From assembly GCA_034509755.1 (NCBI GenBank), contig CM067555.1, forward strand, positions 19,852,142 through 19,916,141: DNA of 64,000 nucleotides, in the 5' to 3' direction. Origin of the DNA: Anisodus tanguticus (lineage: Eukaryota; Streptophyta; Magnoliopsida; Solanales; Solanaceae). How positions within the stretch are numbered: position 1 is the first letter of the stretch; the number at the start of each line of letters is the position of its first letter. The position numbers and the translations under genes are program-made. Positions 55,020 to 64,000 of the stretch are shown piece by piece. The notes beneath the pieces are model-generated. The model was not told the DNA's origin and did not search any database. It saw only the letters and a program-made list of their open reading frames with translations.

Positions 55020-55956
55020 TGTTGGGTCCGAGGCTACGGATAAGCAAGAATATGTAAGAATAAAACCGTAACAGCTAGAACAATTAAAACAGTTTCTGGA
55101 TGTTGCCTTCAATGTTGTGTCAACATCTGAGGCAACATTGTGATAAAATAGTTATAAACCTTTATAGAATAAATGCAGCGGAAAAGTAAAGAGACACAAG
55201 ATTTATATTTTCAAGGGTATATATTAATATATCCCTTGATTGTCAATGACCAAAGAATTGTATAAATTATATACAATTACAAATGAATTTCTTTTTACAA
55301 GATTGAACAATAAATGCAAAAAAGAAATTACAAACAAAAGTGAAGTCGCAAATGACTTTAGCCTAAAGTTAAAAGATCTAAAAAGACAAATACAACATCT
55401 TCATTACAATTGCTTAAAATATAAACTTGATCTAAAATTTGGGCAGCAATGGTAATGTGGGACTAGATGTTGTTATACTACTTTAGGCTAAGTGTGTTGA
55501 TCCAGTTTCTAAGGTGAATATCCGAGAGCTCTCTTGGTAATTCTTCTCGTTCAATTCTGGATATCGATACTCTGAAGCTCCCCTCTATTTATAGTGTGGA
55601 ACTTCCCTTGAAATCCTTACTGATTGGTTGCGGAGGTTGAGTAAAAGAAGGCTTCAGCTTGGACCGGTTCTTGCTCCTTAAAAAGCTCAACGTTCTGGAC
55701 TTGGTCTTCACGCTTCTTCCTCTCCAAGCTTTGACTGTTTCTTTTACCACGTTTTAAACACAGCATCATTGTAAGCTTGCCTAGGTTATTTTTTACTCAC
55801 AGTAACACAATCTGTTTTGGCCGGAAGAATAGGCAAAATCGTTACATAGATGTTGTCAGGAATGTTGTCACAACATCGCAGGCAACATTCTTATTTTCAT
55901 AAGATGTTGTCATGAGCATTTACAAATGTTGCCACAACATCCATCCAACATAAACA
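55020..55956 (-). repeat. 5' LTR of the SIRE-like element
   Basis: Same termini and length as its partner at 45807. The modules lie at 55100-55138 and 55850-55888, with a partial one at 55904-55940. Confidence 0.95.
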
Positions 55957-55961
55957 ATAAG

Positions 55962-56170
55962 AAAGGTCATAAAAAGAAATATCAACACAAAAAATATAAA
56001 AGGTATAATAATTACAACAGACAAAACCAATAACCTTATTACAAACCTTATAGGAAAAAGAGATTTAAAAGATATAGAAATAACTCTGAAACCAGGAAAA
56101 AAATTAAACATAAGAGAAAATTTAGAAAAAGAAAATATGTAAAACAAGTAGAAGAAGAACTTACTAAAAC
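55962..56170 (+). pseudogene. Endogenous pararetrovirus coat protein fragment, continued after the SIRE insertion
   Basis: It continues the plus-strand copy broken at 45806. It matches the reverse complement of about 59000-59180 with scattered differences, covering the Lys/Arg-rich stretch just before the coat-protein zinc knuckle. It ends near 56170, where minus-strand viral sequence begins, so the knuckle itself is missing. Multiple stops. Confidence 0.7.
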
Positions 56171-57918
56171 TTATTGTATATTCTGGTAATTTATTAATTT
56201 TACAACATTTCATGTTATTTAGATTTATTATTATCTCAGTTTTTCTTTCTGCGAGTACGATTTCTTGTGCTACTAACCATTTTCCCCCTAAAAATTCTCT
56301 TTTTAGTATGATATGAAATATTATTAGCATAGATTTCCAATCTCCTGCATGGCTAAATACTTCTCCTCTTAATTGGCATGCTATAGATTCTATCCAATAA
56401 GCTACTTTTCCGATTAGTGTTTTAGATATCAAGTCATACATATATTCTAGATTTTCTGTTTGTGTAGAGTTCATTAATGCTATATACATTCTAAGATTCC
56501 AATCATTTATTCTTCTTCCTATTTCTTGTTCATCATAAACATTATGTCCTACTGGTATATGATTTGGTAATCTAGTTCGCTTTCTTATTAATATTTCTAG
56601 ATTAGGGTCTACTTATTCTTCTTCAGGATAATCATTTACATGCTCATTTATTATATCATCGGTTTCTATTTTTATTTTTATAGGCTTATTAAATTCATCT
56701 TCTATATCACTTTCAGGTTCATCTTCTATGATTGCATTTACGCTTTTCATTTTTGTAAGACTTCTATTATCTGGTTGTTTTCTTTTACTATTTCTAAGTC
56801 TTCTTCTTCTTCTATGAATTCTGCTACTTGTATCTCTTGATTAGTTAATTCGATGTTGTTATCCTCGTCTGTATCACTCTTAGTCTTTTCATTACTAGTT
56901 GTACTTTCATCGCTTGTTTTAATTTTCTTTACTTTTTTTTTTCCTTTAAACTTTTTTATCTCTTCTCTAAGGATTTGCATTTCTTCTTTTAATTCTCCTA
57001 ATTCTTGTTTTACCTCATTTAATTCTTGTTTTACTTCATTCAATTCTTCTTTTGTTTGTTTCAACTCTACCTTGGTTTCTTTTAGTATTTTCTTCGTTTC
57101 CTTAAATTTGTGTTTGTATTTTTTATATTTGTTATACCATTCTTCATTATTGTGTGTTTTCTGTTTTTAGTTCACATATTTGTTGTTCTTGTTTATCTAG
57201 TTTTAGATTTAAATATTCGTTGGTTGTTTTTTCTGTGTATTTTAGGTAAATGTTTTCACTTTTTGAATTGTTATTACTGTCTAGTGTAGTTGTTTCTTTC
57301 TTTTTTATTGGTTCATACTTGTATCTTTCTCTTTCCATTATATTTTTCTCATGAATTTTTAAAAATGTAAGTACACTAGGTTCTTGGTTTTCCATTAAAA
57401 TTGTCCTTTTTTACTTAATATTGCTAAACTATCTAATATTTTTTCCATTTTCTTTGGTAATTTTAATTTTATTTTACTAATATCTACCATTATAGGCTCT
57501 TTACTTCTTTTTCAAGCATCTATCGGTACGATTTCTGGTTGTTGAGTTGTAGTACTAATTATTGTGTTTTCTTTGCTCGTACTAGGTTCATTTTCTTCTT
57601 CTACTTGTTTAGCTTTTCCTTTATTTGTTTTCTCTATTAATATGTTAAGTTTTTCTAATATTATTTTAAATGTTAGTACTTCAGATACGTTCCATAATTT
57701 TGTTAATTCTTCTCTTATTACTTCTTGCATCTGTATTTGGTTTTCTTTTATTTCATCCATTATTATTAGTGTATTTTTCATTTTTTTCTCTTAATATTAT
57801 TTCTTCCCATAATGCATTAATTTTTTCGTTAGGGTTAGTCATGATTATTTATTTTATTTTTCCATCTGTTTCCCATATCTATCCATATTTTGTCAAATTT
57901 ATCACATCGTTGTTCTAA
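56171..57918 (-). pseudogene. Endogenous pararetrovirus: coiled-coil protein(s) and coat protein N-terminal half
   Basis: Read on the minus strand from 57918 down. A Glu/Lys-rich ORF (57512-57781) and a second short ORF (57147-57395) come first. Next is 56747-57064, with strong heptads ('LNEVKQELNEVKQELGEL'), an acidic stretch, and then the coat-protein domain in 56185-56489 ('MYIALMNSTQTENLEYMYDL' opens it). Coiled coil followed by coat protein is usual in Caulimoviridae. The coat-protein frame ends at the inversion junction near 56170. The 189-residue ORF 55920-56489 includes spurious residues from the plus-strand copy. Small stops separate the pieces. Confidence 0.65.
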
Positions 57919-58075
57919 CTGTTTTATCTTTTCTTCTAGTTTTATTTATTTTTCCTTGAATTTTAAGTATTTGAGTTGTGAAAAATATTTCTTCTGATAA
58001 ATCTATTTTTATTATTTTTAGTTTATGTTTTTTCTCTATTATTTCTCTTTGTATATTCATACTTTATTTACGAAT

Positions 58076-58480
58076 CTTGTTTTCCCTTGGTCACATATTT
58101 CAATTCCGTTATTATTTATCTTATAATTTATCATGGTTAAAAAATCACTTTCTAAAAGCAGTTCATTGAAATTGTCATATTCTATTACTCCTATGTTTAT
58201 TTTATATTCTAAATCTTGGATTTTGAATCTTAAATTAATACTTTTGGTAATTATTATTTATCTTTCATTTTGAGGATAATTTAAAGCCTGATACTCTTGT
58301 TCTATGTGTTTTAGATCTCTTCCATATGTGTGGTTCTAATACCTCTTTCTTTGCTAGGCATAAGTCTGCTCCACTGTCAATAAAGATCTTTTGTTTTATC
58401 ATTTTATTAGGCTTGTATTCTATATGAGCTTCTATATAGATTGCTACAATCTAATTATCATTTTGTTCCAAATCTATCTT
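58076..58480 (-). pseudogene. Endogenous pararetrovirus aspartic protease
   Basis: On the minus strand the active-site motif 'FIDSGADLCLA' is readable at about 58359-58390, in a broken frame. It is followed by a Leu-rich block before 58100 and a stop near 58076. It lies 3' of the coat-protein knuckle, the normal order in this family. The motif itself looks intact, but the flanks carry stops. Confidence 0.7.
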
Positions 58481-58537
58481 TCTTAATCTTTGTTGAAGCT
58501 CTTCATCTTGTTCCATTTCTTTTACTTCCTCTAGTAG

Positions 58538-59394
58538 TTATTTCCATCTTATTTCACTCAATCTTTCCCTTATTCTGCTAAGGTTTTTAGTGATTTTTTT
58601 GTATCTATCACTATAGTATTTATTTCCTGTTTCGCTAGTAGTTGTAGTTGTAATAAGCTTATGGCGAACATTCCATTCACATTGTATCCAGTAATTTCTT
58701 TCTTCTAATAATGTTCTTTTTTCTTTTTGTAGATTTATTTTATTCTGAACTACTTTCACTATCTGTGTGCTGGTTAATGTAGTTAATATTTTCTGATTCA
58801 CTTTCTTCATCAGTTTGAGTGACATAAAAGTCTTCATATTCATACCAATTATTATTGTCTTCTTTTATTTGTTGTAGACTCATTATAAATTGTGTTGTAT
58901 TTATATATTTTACACATTTTTTCTTTAGCTTTGGGCATTTATTAGCATAATGCATTTTCTCATTGCAATTCCAACATTTACATTCTTTAAGTTTTTCTTC
59001 TTCTAATGGTTTTACATATTTTCTCTTATGTTTAAATTTTTTTCTAGTTTCAGGGGTATTTCTATATCTTTTAAATCTCTTTTTCCTATAAGGTTTGTAA
59101 TAAGGTTGTTGATTTTGTCTGTTGTAATTATTATACCTTTTATATTTTGTGTTGATATTTATTTTTATGACCTTTTTTATATTTCTTTTCTCTTTTATTA
59201 TCATCACATCCGAATACTAGTCTTCTTTCTGTAAATCCACATATCTCTCTTAATCTTATTTTCTTATCTTTTTTAATATTTTGTTGCATTCTATATTCTT
59301 CACATTTTCGCATTAGGTATGCTCTTAATACTCTTATTCTTTCTCCTAATGTATTTTCTTTTGGTTCTAGTTGGGTATATTGATAAGTGGTCAT
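58538..59394 (-). pseudogene. Endogenous pararetrovirus coat protein C-terminal half with zinc knuckle
   Basis: The ORF 59140-59394 and the overlapping 58740-59207 cover a basic stretch (multiple RYK-rich segments) and the knuckle 'CWNCNEKMHYANKCP' at about 58945-58985, in which the usual Gly of the CCHC box is Met. An acidic Ser/Glu-rich tail follows, and 58538-58843 continues it in another frame. Its N-terminal half is not upstream here but lies at 56185-57160, so the order is permuted. Confidence 0.75.
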
Positions 59395-59399
59395 AATAG

Positions 59400-59640
59400 A
59401 GTTGTTGATATATTTAACGTCAAGGATTTTAGCGATACCTTATAATGAATTCACATATGGACAACTAGTCAGTATAACCCAACAGGGAGGATTAAAAATA
59501 TGCCAAGATCTAAAATTACAAAAACACCTAAAATGGGAACTAAAAAGAACCAGTTAGAGCTAGGTTCGTTCTGTCAACAATTTGATATAAATTTCAAGAA
59601 ACAACCTTCTCCAGCCTGTACAAGAAACTGTAGTAAAACT
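59400..59640 (+). pseudogene. Endogenous pararetrovirus movement protein C-terminal remnant
   Basis: On the plus strand, broken frames between 59430 and 59640 contain a 'FTYGQLVSITQQGGLKIC' like piece of the kind found at the C-terminus of caulimovirid movement proteins. It sits directly upstream of the plus-strand coat protein, the expected order. The assignment is by order and limited motif likeness. Confidence 0.45.
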
Positions 59641-59694
59641 TAAAAGAAATCATATAGGAAAACACAAAGAGGACATAGGAAGAAAAACTTCAGA

Positions 59695-60186
59695 ATGAAT
59701 GAAGAATATTATAAAAAACCTCTTTACAAATCAAAAAATAAAAGAAATCCTAAAAAGTATGAATCCAAGTACAAAGATATTACATGTTACAGGTGTAATA
59801 AAAAGGGACATACTTCAAAATACTGCAGAATGAATAAGAAATTACAAGAATTAAAATTAGATGAAGAAATAGTTCAAAAAATCTCTAATCTCTTAATAGA
59901 TTCTTCTGATTCAAACACTGAAACAGAATCTGAAAGTTTTTCTTCTCTATCTTCGGAAGATAATGAACCTCTTCAAGTAGATGAATTGGTCACAACTAGT
60001 TCATCTGAATATTCTGAAAAAAGGAAAAGAAAATTCATTTTCCACCCTTCGTCGACCCTTGCCGCCTTCCTTAACAAGCTCTCGAGCCTCCTTTGCGCCG
60101 CCTTCTTCATAGAAGTCGTCGGGTTTACCCTGAAGTCTGAATTCTATGGTAGAGAACGCACTCCCCTGGTGACTGTGACTTACTAG
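59695..60186 (+). pseudogene. Endogenous pararetrovirus coat protein C-terminus with zinc knuckle, plus foreign tail
   Basis: The 163-residue frame starts with a basic region and a complete CCHC knuckle 'CYRCNKKGHTSKYC' (about residues 31-44), then an acidic Ser/Glu tail. The last third, from about 60030, is GC-richer and unlike coat protein, so the frame runs into inserted or rearranged DNA. The sequence differs clearly from the minus-strand copy (58740-59207), so it probably derives from a different viral lineage or copy. Confidence 0.75.
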
Positions 60187-60250
60187 CTTACAAGTTAGCT
60201 TTTTTGCCTCATACAAGGCAGGCCAGTAAAAAGGGATTGGCGGGTTTAAC
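60025..60250. other. GC-rich patch of unknown origin inside the EPRV
   Basis: Base composition changes abruptly ('gccgccttccttaac', 'gccgccttcttc') compared with the AT-rich viral sequence on both sides. On the minus strand 60001-60216 is open and Gly/Lys/Glu-rich. I do not recognise it. Confidence 0.5.
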
Positions 60251-60333
60251 TTAAGATACCCATATCATAAAATAGTCTTAATTCTGGTGGACCACAAAAA
60301 TGTATATGTGTATAAACTAAAGACCAGAAATTC

Positions 60334-60603
60334 ATGTTAGACATGGTAAAACACATAGATACCCAACATCAAAGAGAATATTTAAATAAACTCTTAAGAT
60401 CTTTTACGGAAGAAAAGAAAGAAGTTAAAAATACCATTTTACAAAACACATCTAACAATACTTATGACTTAACTAACATCTTAGGAAAAGAAAAAAAGAT
60501 AAAAGAAAGTAAAAAAGTAACAGTTCAAGAACTACAAAAAGAAATCAAACAAGTAAAATCAGAAATAAAAGAATTAAAAGAAAAACAAAAAACAAGATTC
60601 TGA
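60334..60603 (+). pseudogene. Coiled-coil ORF in the EPRV segment
   Basis: 89 residues, with a Lys/Glu heptad-like C-terminus ('VQELQKEIKQVKSEIKELKE'). A small coiled-coil protein is usual in these viruses. It could be virion-associated; the assignment is by composition and place only. Confidence 0.45.
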
Positions 60604-60669
60604 TTTAATAAAAATAATCCCTTCAAAAACCATGCAGGAAACCTCCGATTCTGAAAACTTCGATTTAGA

Positions 60670-61147
60670 AAATCCCATAGAACCGGAAGAAGTTATTGAA
60701 AAATGAAATAAAAAATCTAGAAGAAGTCCCAGAAGACTTTCTTAGTGTATTAAGACAAATTACGTCTAAGAAATACCTATAGAAATAACTCTTAAATTCT
60801 CAGAAATTTTTAAATATAAAACAGTTGCCCTTTTTTATACAGGAGCAGATTTGAATTGCATAAAAATGAGTATAGTACCAAAAAATCTCCAGGAAGAAAC
60901 TCATGAGAAATTAGCAGCCGCTAATAATTCTAAATTAGAAATTAAAGCTAAGACTAGTGCGTCAGTTATAAATAATGGAGTTTTTATAGCAACGTCATTT
61001 GTCTTAATAAAAGATATACATAACTCAGTCATTCTAGGAACACCTTTTATAAATATCACTCCATATAAAGTAAATAATGATTTTATATCTTTTAAATTCA
61101 ATAACAAGAAATTTAAAATTTTATTTTATAACAAAACCAAAAACTAG
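60670..61147 (+). pseudogene. Endogenous pararetrovirus aspartic protease, active-site Asp lost
   Basis: Around 60835 the active site reads 'FYTGADLNCI', with Tyr in place of the catalytic Asp of D-T-G-A-D. The open part 60851-61147 continues with 'SVILGTPFINITPY', the C-terminal protease block. After 61147 the expected RT does not follow. Confidence 0.75.
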
Positions 61148-61499
61148 AGATCTCAATCTTATAAGAACATGTTCAATCCACGAAAATAGTATAAATGCAA
61201 AAATACAAGAAAAACTTATTACCTACAAGAACTGAGAAATGATTTCTCTTTCAAAAGATTAAATACACAATTAGAGACACCAAAAGTTTAAAGAAAATAT
61301 ATCTAAACTTCAAAATTCTTTTGAAAACGAGATATGTTCTGATATTCCAATTCCTTTTTGGAGTAGAAAGCAAGTGCTAGAAATCTCGTGTCTTCGTATA
61401 GCAGACCCTTAGCTACCTAAGATAGTAGAGACATACGCCTCTGACTTAGGATATGAGAGTATCTTGAAGCAAAAATCAAGGGGAAACGAGTGTATAGTC

Positions 61500-61800
61500 T
61501 AGTATACTGCCCATTGGAATGATACCCAAAAAAATTATTCTACCATTAAAAAAGAAATTTTAATCATTGTTTTATGCATGCAAAATTTTTAAAGTGATTT
61601 ACTAAATAAAAAAAATTACTCAGAATTGATTGCAAAAGTGCTAAAAAAGTTTGACAAAAAGATGTTCAAAACCTTGCATCAAAACCGATTTTTGCACGAT
61701 GGCAAGCGATTCTTAGCATTTTTTATTTCGATATTGAATTTATTAAGGGAGAAACAAATTCTATTTCAGATTTATTAACCAGTGAATTCCTCCAAAACAA
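61500..61800 (+). pseudogene. Endogenous pararetrovirus RNase H remnant
   Basis: Broken frames contain 'KNYSTIKKEIL' and 'FDIEFIKGE' like blocks, the end of the caulimovirid RNase H. The RT palm and its YxDD box were not found between 61147 and 61500, so that part is deleted. Confidence 0.65.
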
Positions 61801-63200
61801 GAGAAAAATCCTCCGAAAATAACTTCCTGATACTGATCACAACTCAGCAATGTCATACCATTGTCCCATGTCCAACTGCTTGGGCTACCATGATAAGATA
61901 TCACGAAAAGATATGTGTGAATTCAGATAGTACTGCAATTATTCAATGTGTGGAGCCTTACTCTAGCGAAGGAAGGGAAAAATCACTCTTGGAGAAAATA
62001 ATTCATTAGTTGTTGCACCTCAACAACAAACAAATTTTATTGCTTCCAAGAAACCCACAAGTTTTGTTGCTTCCAAGCTTAGAAAACCCTCCAAGGAAGA
62101 AAAAGACAAACTCGTTGCTCAAACTCCTGCTGAAAAACTCAAGACATGGTATGACGCAGTAATGAAAGAGGAAAAAGAACTCAAAAATATTGCACAGTAT
62201 GTGCCTAAAACACCAGAATATTCCGCTCAGAAAACGACTATTGAAAACCTTTTACAACTCCTTGTCAAATCCCAGAACTACAAAAGGCATTGATGCAACT
62301 ACAGATTCCTAAATAGGAAATTATCCAGAGTTCAAAAGAGGTTAAACCTTCTCAAAGTTTTGTTAAATTAGAGAAAGGAGAATCTTCAAAAACAATTTCT
62401 CAAAAAACACTTTCTCAAAAAAAAAAATCAAATTCCCAACTTGTGGTACCACAAGTTTCCATAAAACTCACTTCGGAATTCTTTATAAAACCTTTCTTTC
62501 AAAATATTGTGACTATTGGAAAATATTTTTTTGATAAAGACCCCTTTTTGGCAATCCAAACATATTTTGGACTAGGATGGTTCTATAAACCATGGGATAT
62601 TTTCAAACTTCCTATTTTTATCAGGCTATCCTAGAAGTATCAGGATCAGCCATAATAAAAAATATTTTTTATAAAAATAACAAAGATCCCTCATACTGTA
62701 CTTGCAAAATAGTTAGAGTAATTTCCCCAAGTGATTGGGGAAATGACCTCTCTCAATTCCTTAATTTTCCTGATACCTATAAAAATACCTCATTTTTCGA
62801 TGTTCCATTTAATTATTGAGATTACCAACAAGCTTGATTTAATTCCTTTTTTGTTCAAAATACCAAGCGAGCTCATACTTGGTTCGTTTATTCTGATACC
62901 TCATGCATTCCATTCCAATTCCCAACATGGTGGAATTCATGGTGGGAACAATTTGGATCCACCTTAGATATTTTAAAACCCCAATATTCACCCCCCCTAA
63001 ATCTATTTCATACCAGATTCCATCTGTCGTGGGTATTCACATGGTTCATAGATTACTCTGACAATAAAACTCTGAAAATTCGAAGAAGGTTTAAAATAAG
63101 ATGGTGGGACAGCTTTAAAATACCACTAAGTTTAACCCCATCAAAAGTCCAAGAATGATTTAAGTGCTCAAAAACCATTCATAAACAAATACAACTGCAA
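61801..63200 (+). pseudogene. Decayed ORF(s) downstream of EPRV RNase H, not recognised
   Basis: A series of plus-strand frames includes 62443-62634 ('FFDKDPFLAIQTYFGLGWFY'), 62592-62819 and further pieces to about 63160 rich in Trp and Phe. Joined by eye they look like one protein of several hundred residues, now with many shifts and stops. It stands where a final viral ORF would be, but I do not recognise a domain. Confidence 0.4.
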
Positions 63201-64000
63201 ATAGCGGAGCACACCTAATTCCTTGCCCAGAAATCCCAAATGGCCTCAATGCTTACAGCGGCAAAAAATTCAGAAGAAATGCAGGCGATAATTCTGAAAT
63301 TTGCACCATCATCGTCGTCGCGCCCGTTTTTGACCTGGCTCGGGTCAAAACGGAGCACAGACTTGTTCGGTGATTCCTGGGTAAAGAATTGAGGAGTCGC
63401 CACCTAATTATTTTTTACGGTGAATTAGGACACCTAAATATTAAACTAAATGCTGCAATGTAACTCCAATTTTAAGGTCTGTGAAACTAGCGAGATTCTA
63501 GGTAAGGGTTCTTTATTATCCTAAAGGGAAGGGGTTAGGCATCCTTTAAGATCCGCTAACTTGCGGTTATCCGGTCAAACTCAGGTTAATTATTGGTAGG
63601 AAAAATGCATGTTTTTAAGGTATAATAGATAAAAAGATGTTTGCAAATAATTAGTGAATGATGCATTTTAAAAAGAAAGATACATGTAGAGATTTAAAAA
63701 TATGCATTTGTATGGTATTTAAAGAGAAATACATGTAGAGTTGAAAAAATATGTTTTTGACAATTGATAATAAAACAAATTATTTATAATGCCAAAGAAG
63801 TAAAATTTGGGGAATCAATGAATTGTAAATTGCCAAAAGATAAACTTATTCGGTATGATTTAATAAAGCAAATAAAAGATGACAAAAGTTGTTTTGAAAA
63901 TCTTGAATACGCGTGACGAGCCTAAAATAAATAAACTAGCGAAGGATTTCTAAGTTTGAAATTAATCGAGCCTACAAATAAATAAGCTAGCGACGGGTTT
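63201..64000 (+). mobile_element. Tat/Ogre-like Ty3/gypsy LTR, cut by the window edge
   Basis: From about 63313 ('tcgtcgcgcccgtttttgacc') the sequence has the wording typical of plant Tat/Ogre-type LTRs: 'gaggagtcgccacctaatt', 'gaattaggacacctaaa', 'aagggaaggggttaggc'. A region of unclear origin lies at 63201-63312. The element continues beyond the window, so orientation is not proven. Confidence 0.55.

Larger units (their letters stand above)
45802..55961 (-). mobile_element. SIRE/Maximus-like Ty1/copia element with target duplication ATAAG
   Basis: The element proper is 45807-55956 (10,150 bp), coding on the minus strand. The two LTRs (45807-46743 and 55020-55956) are both 937 bp and differ at only about two dozen positions by my eye count. 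Exact duplicates ATAAG flank it (45802-45806 and 55957-55961). On the coding strand the primer-binding site TGGTATCAGAG lies two bases inside the 5' LTR (right side, about 55007-55017). The polypurine tract ('aaaaagggaga') lies before the 3' LTR at 46744-46760. The order is gag, protease, integrase, RT, RNase H, then about 3 kb with further ORFs, as in the SIRE lineage. It sits inside EPRV sequence. Confidence 0.93.

Noticed and set aside
63215..63403. 62-residue minus-strand ORF
   Set aside because: It crosses the presumed start of the Tat/Ogre-like LTR and has no family feature.

Overview
The window is plant nuclear DNA, most likely from a member of the Solanaceae. The evidence is AT-rich intergenic DNA with dense nested retrotransposons, Stowaway and hAT-type miniature transposons, one intron-rich plant gene, and degraded pararetrovirus copies resembling those integrated in tobacco and tomato relatives. 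I name no species. Nothing prokaryotic, no tRNA or rRNA gene and no CRISPR array was seen.

Layout. 1-960: 3' tail of an Athila-like Ty3/gypsy element, cut by the window edge. 968-5105: truncated gypsy gag-pol on the minus strand with part of its LTR. 5106-7627: AT-rich DNA with a duplicated 230-250 bp block. 7636-8568: hAT-type miniature element with exact 8-bp target duplications. 8674-17196: decayed Ty1/copia element whose 5' LTR is split by a 2.6 kb gypsy solo LTR (9918-12554, target duplication AGATT). 18.6-26.8 kb: the only convincing host gene, a ten-coding-exon type I inositol polyphosphate 5-phosphatase with a TRIM retroelement in its last intron. 27025-28316: Stowaway element split by a copia solo LTR. 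30376-35100: gypsy remnant, itself split by a hAT-like insertion and fused to a copia remnant. 37712-44628: complete but coding-dead copia element with target duplication GTCTA; the solo LTR at 27175-28212 is of the same family. 44.6-63.2 kb: a rearranged cluster of endogenous pararetrovirus (EPRV) fragments on both strands. It is interrupted by a 10.15 kb SIRE/Maximus-like copia element (45807-55956, target duplication ATAAG, two 937 bp LTRs). The window ends in a Tat/Ogre-like gypsy LTR.

The host gene reads as a complete 503-residue phosphatase with all 5-phosphatase signature motifs. Its leader carries a spliced upstream ORF whose stop overlaps the main ATG, and skipping one 41-nt exon would give an alternative in-frame N-terminus. 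All mobile-element and viral reading frames are broken or rearranged.

The signal least explained by known features is in the SIRE-like element. A 12-nt-periodic palindromic module built from ATGTTG and CAACAT recurs about fifteen times, in both LTRs, gag, pol and the 3' region. Second is an inverted duplication of EPRV coat-protein sequence that could form double-stranded RNA.
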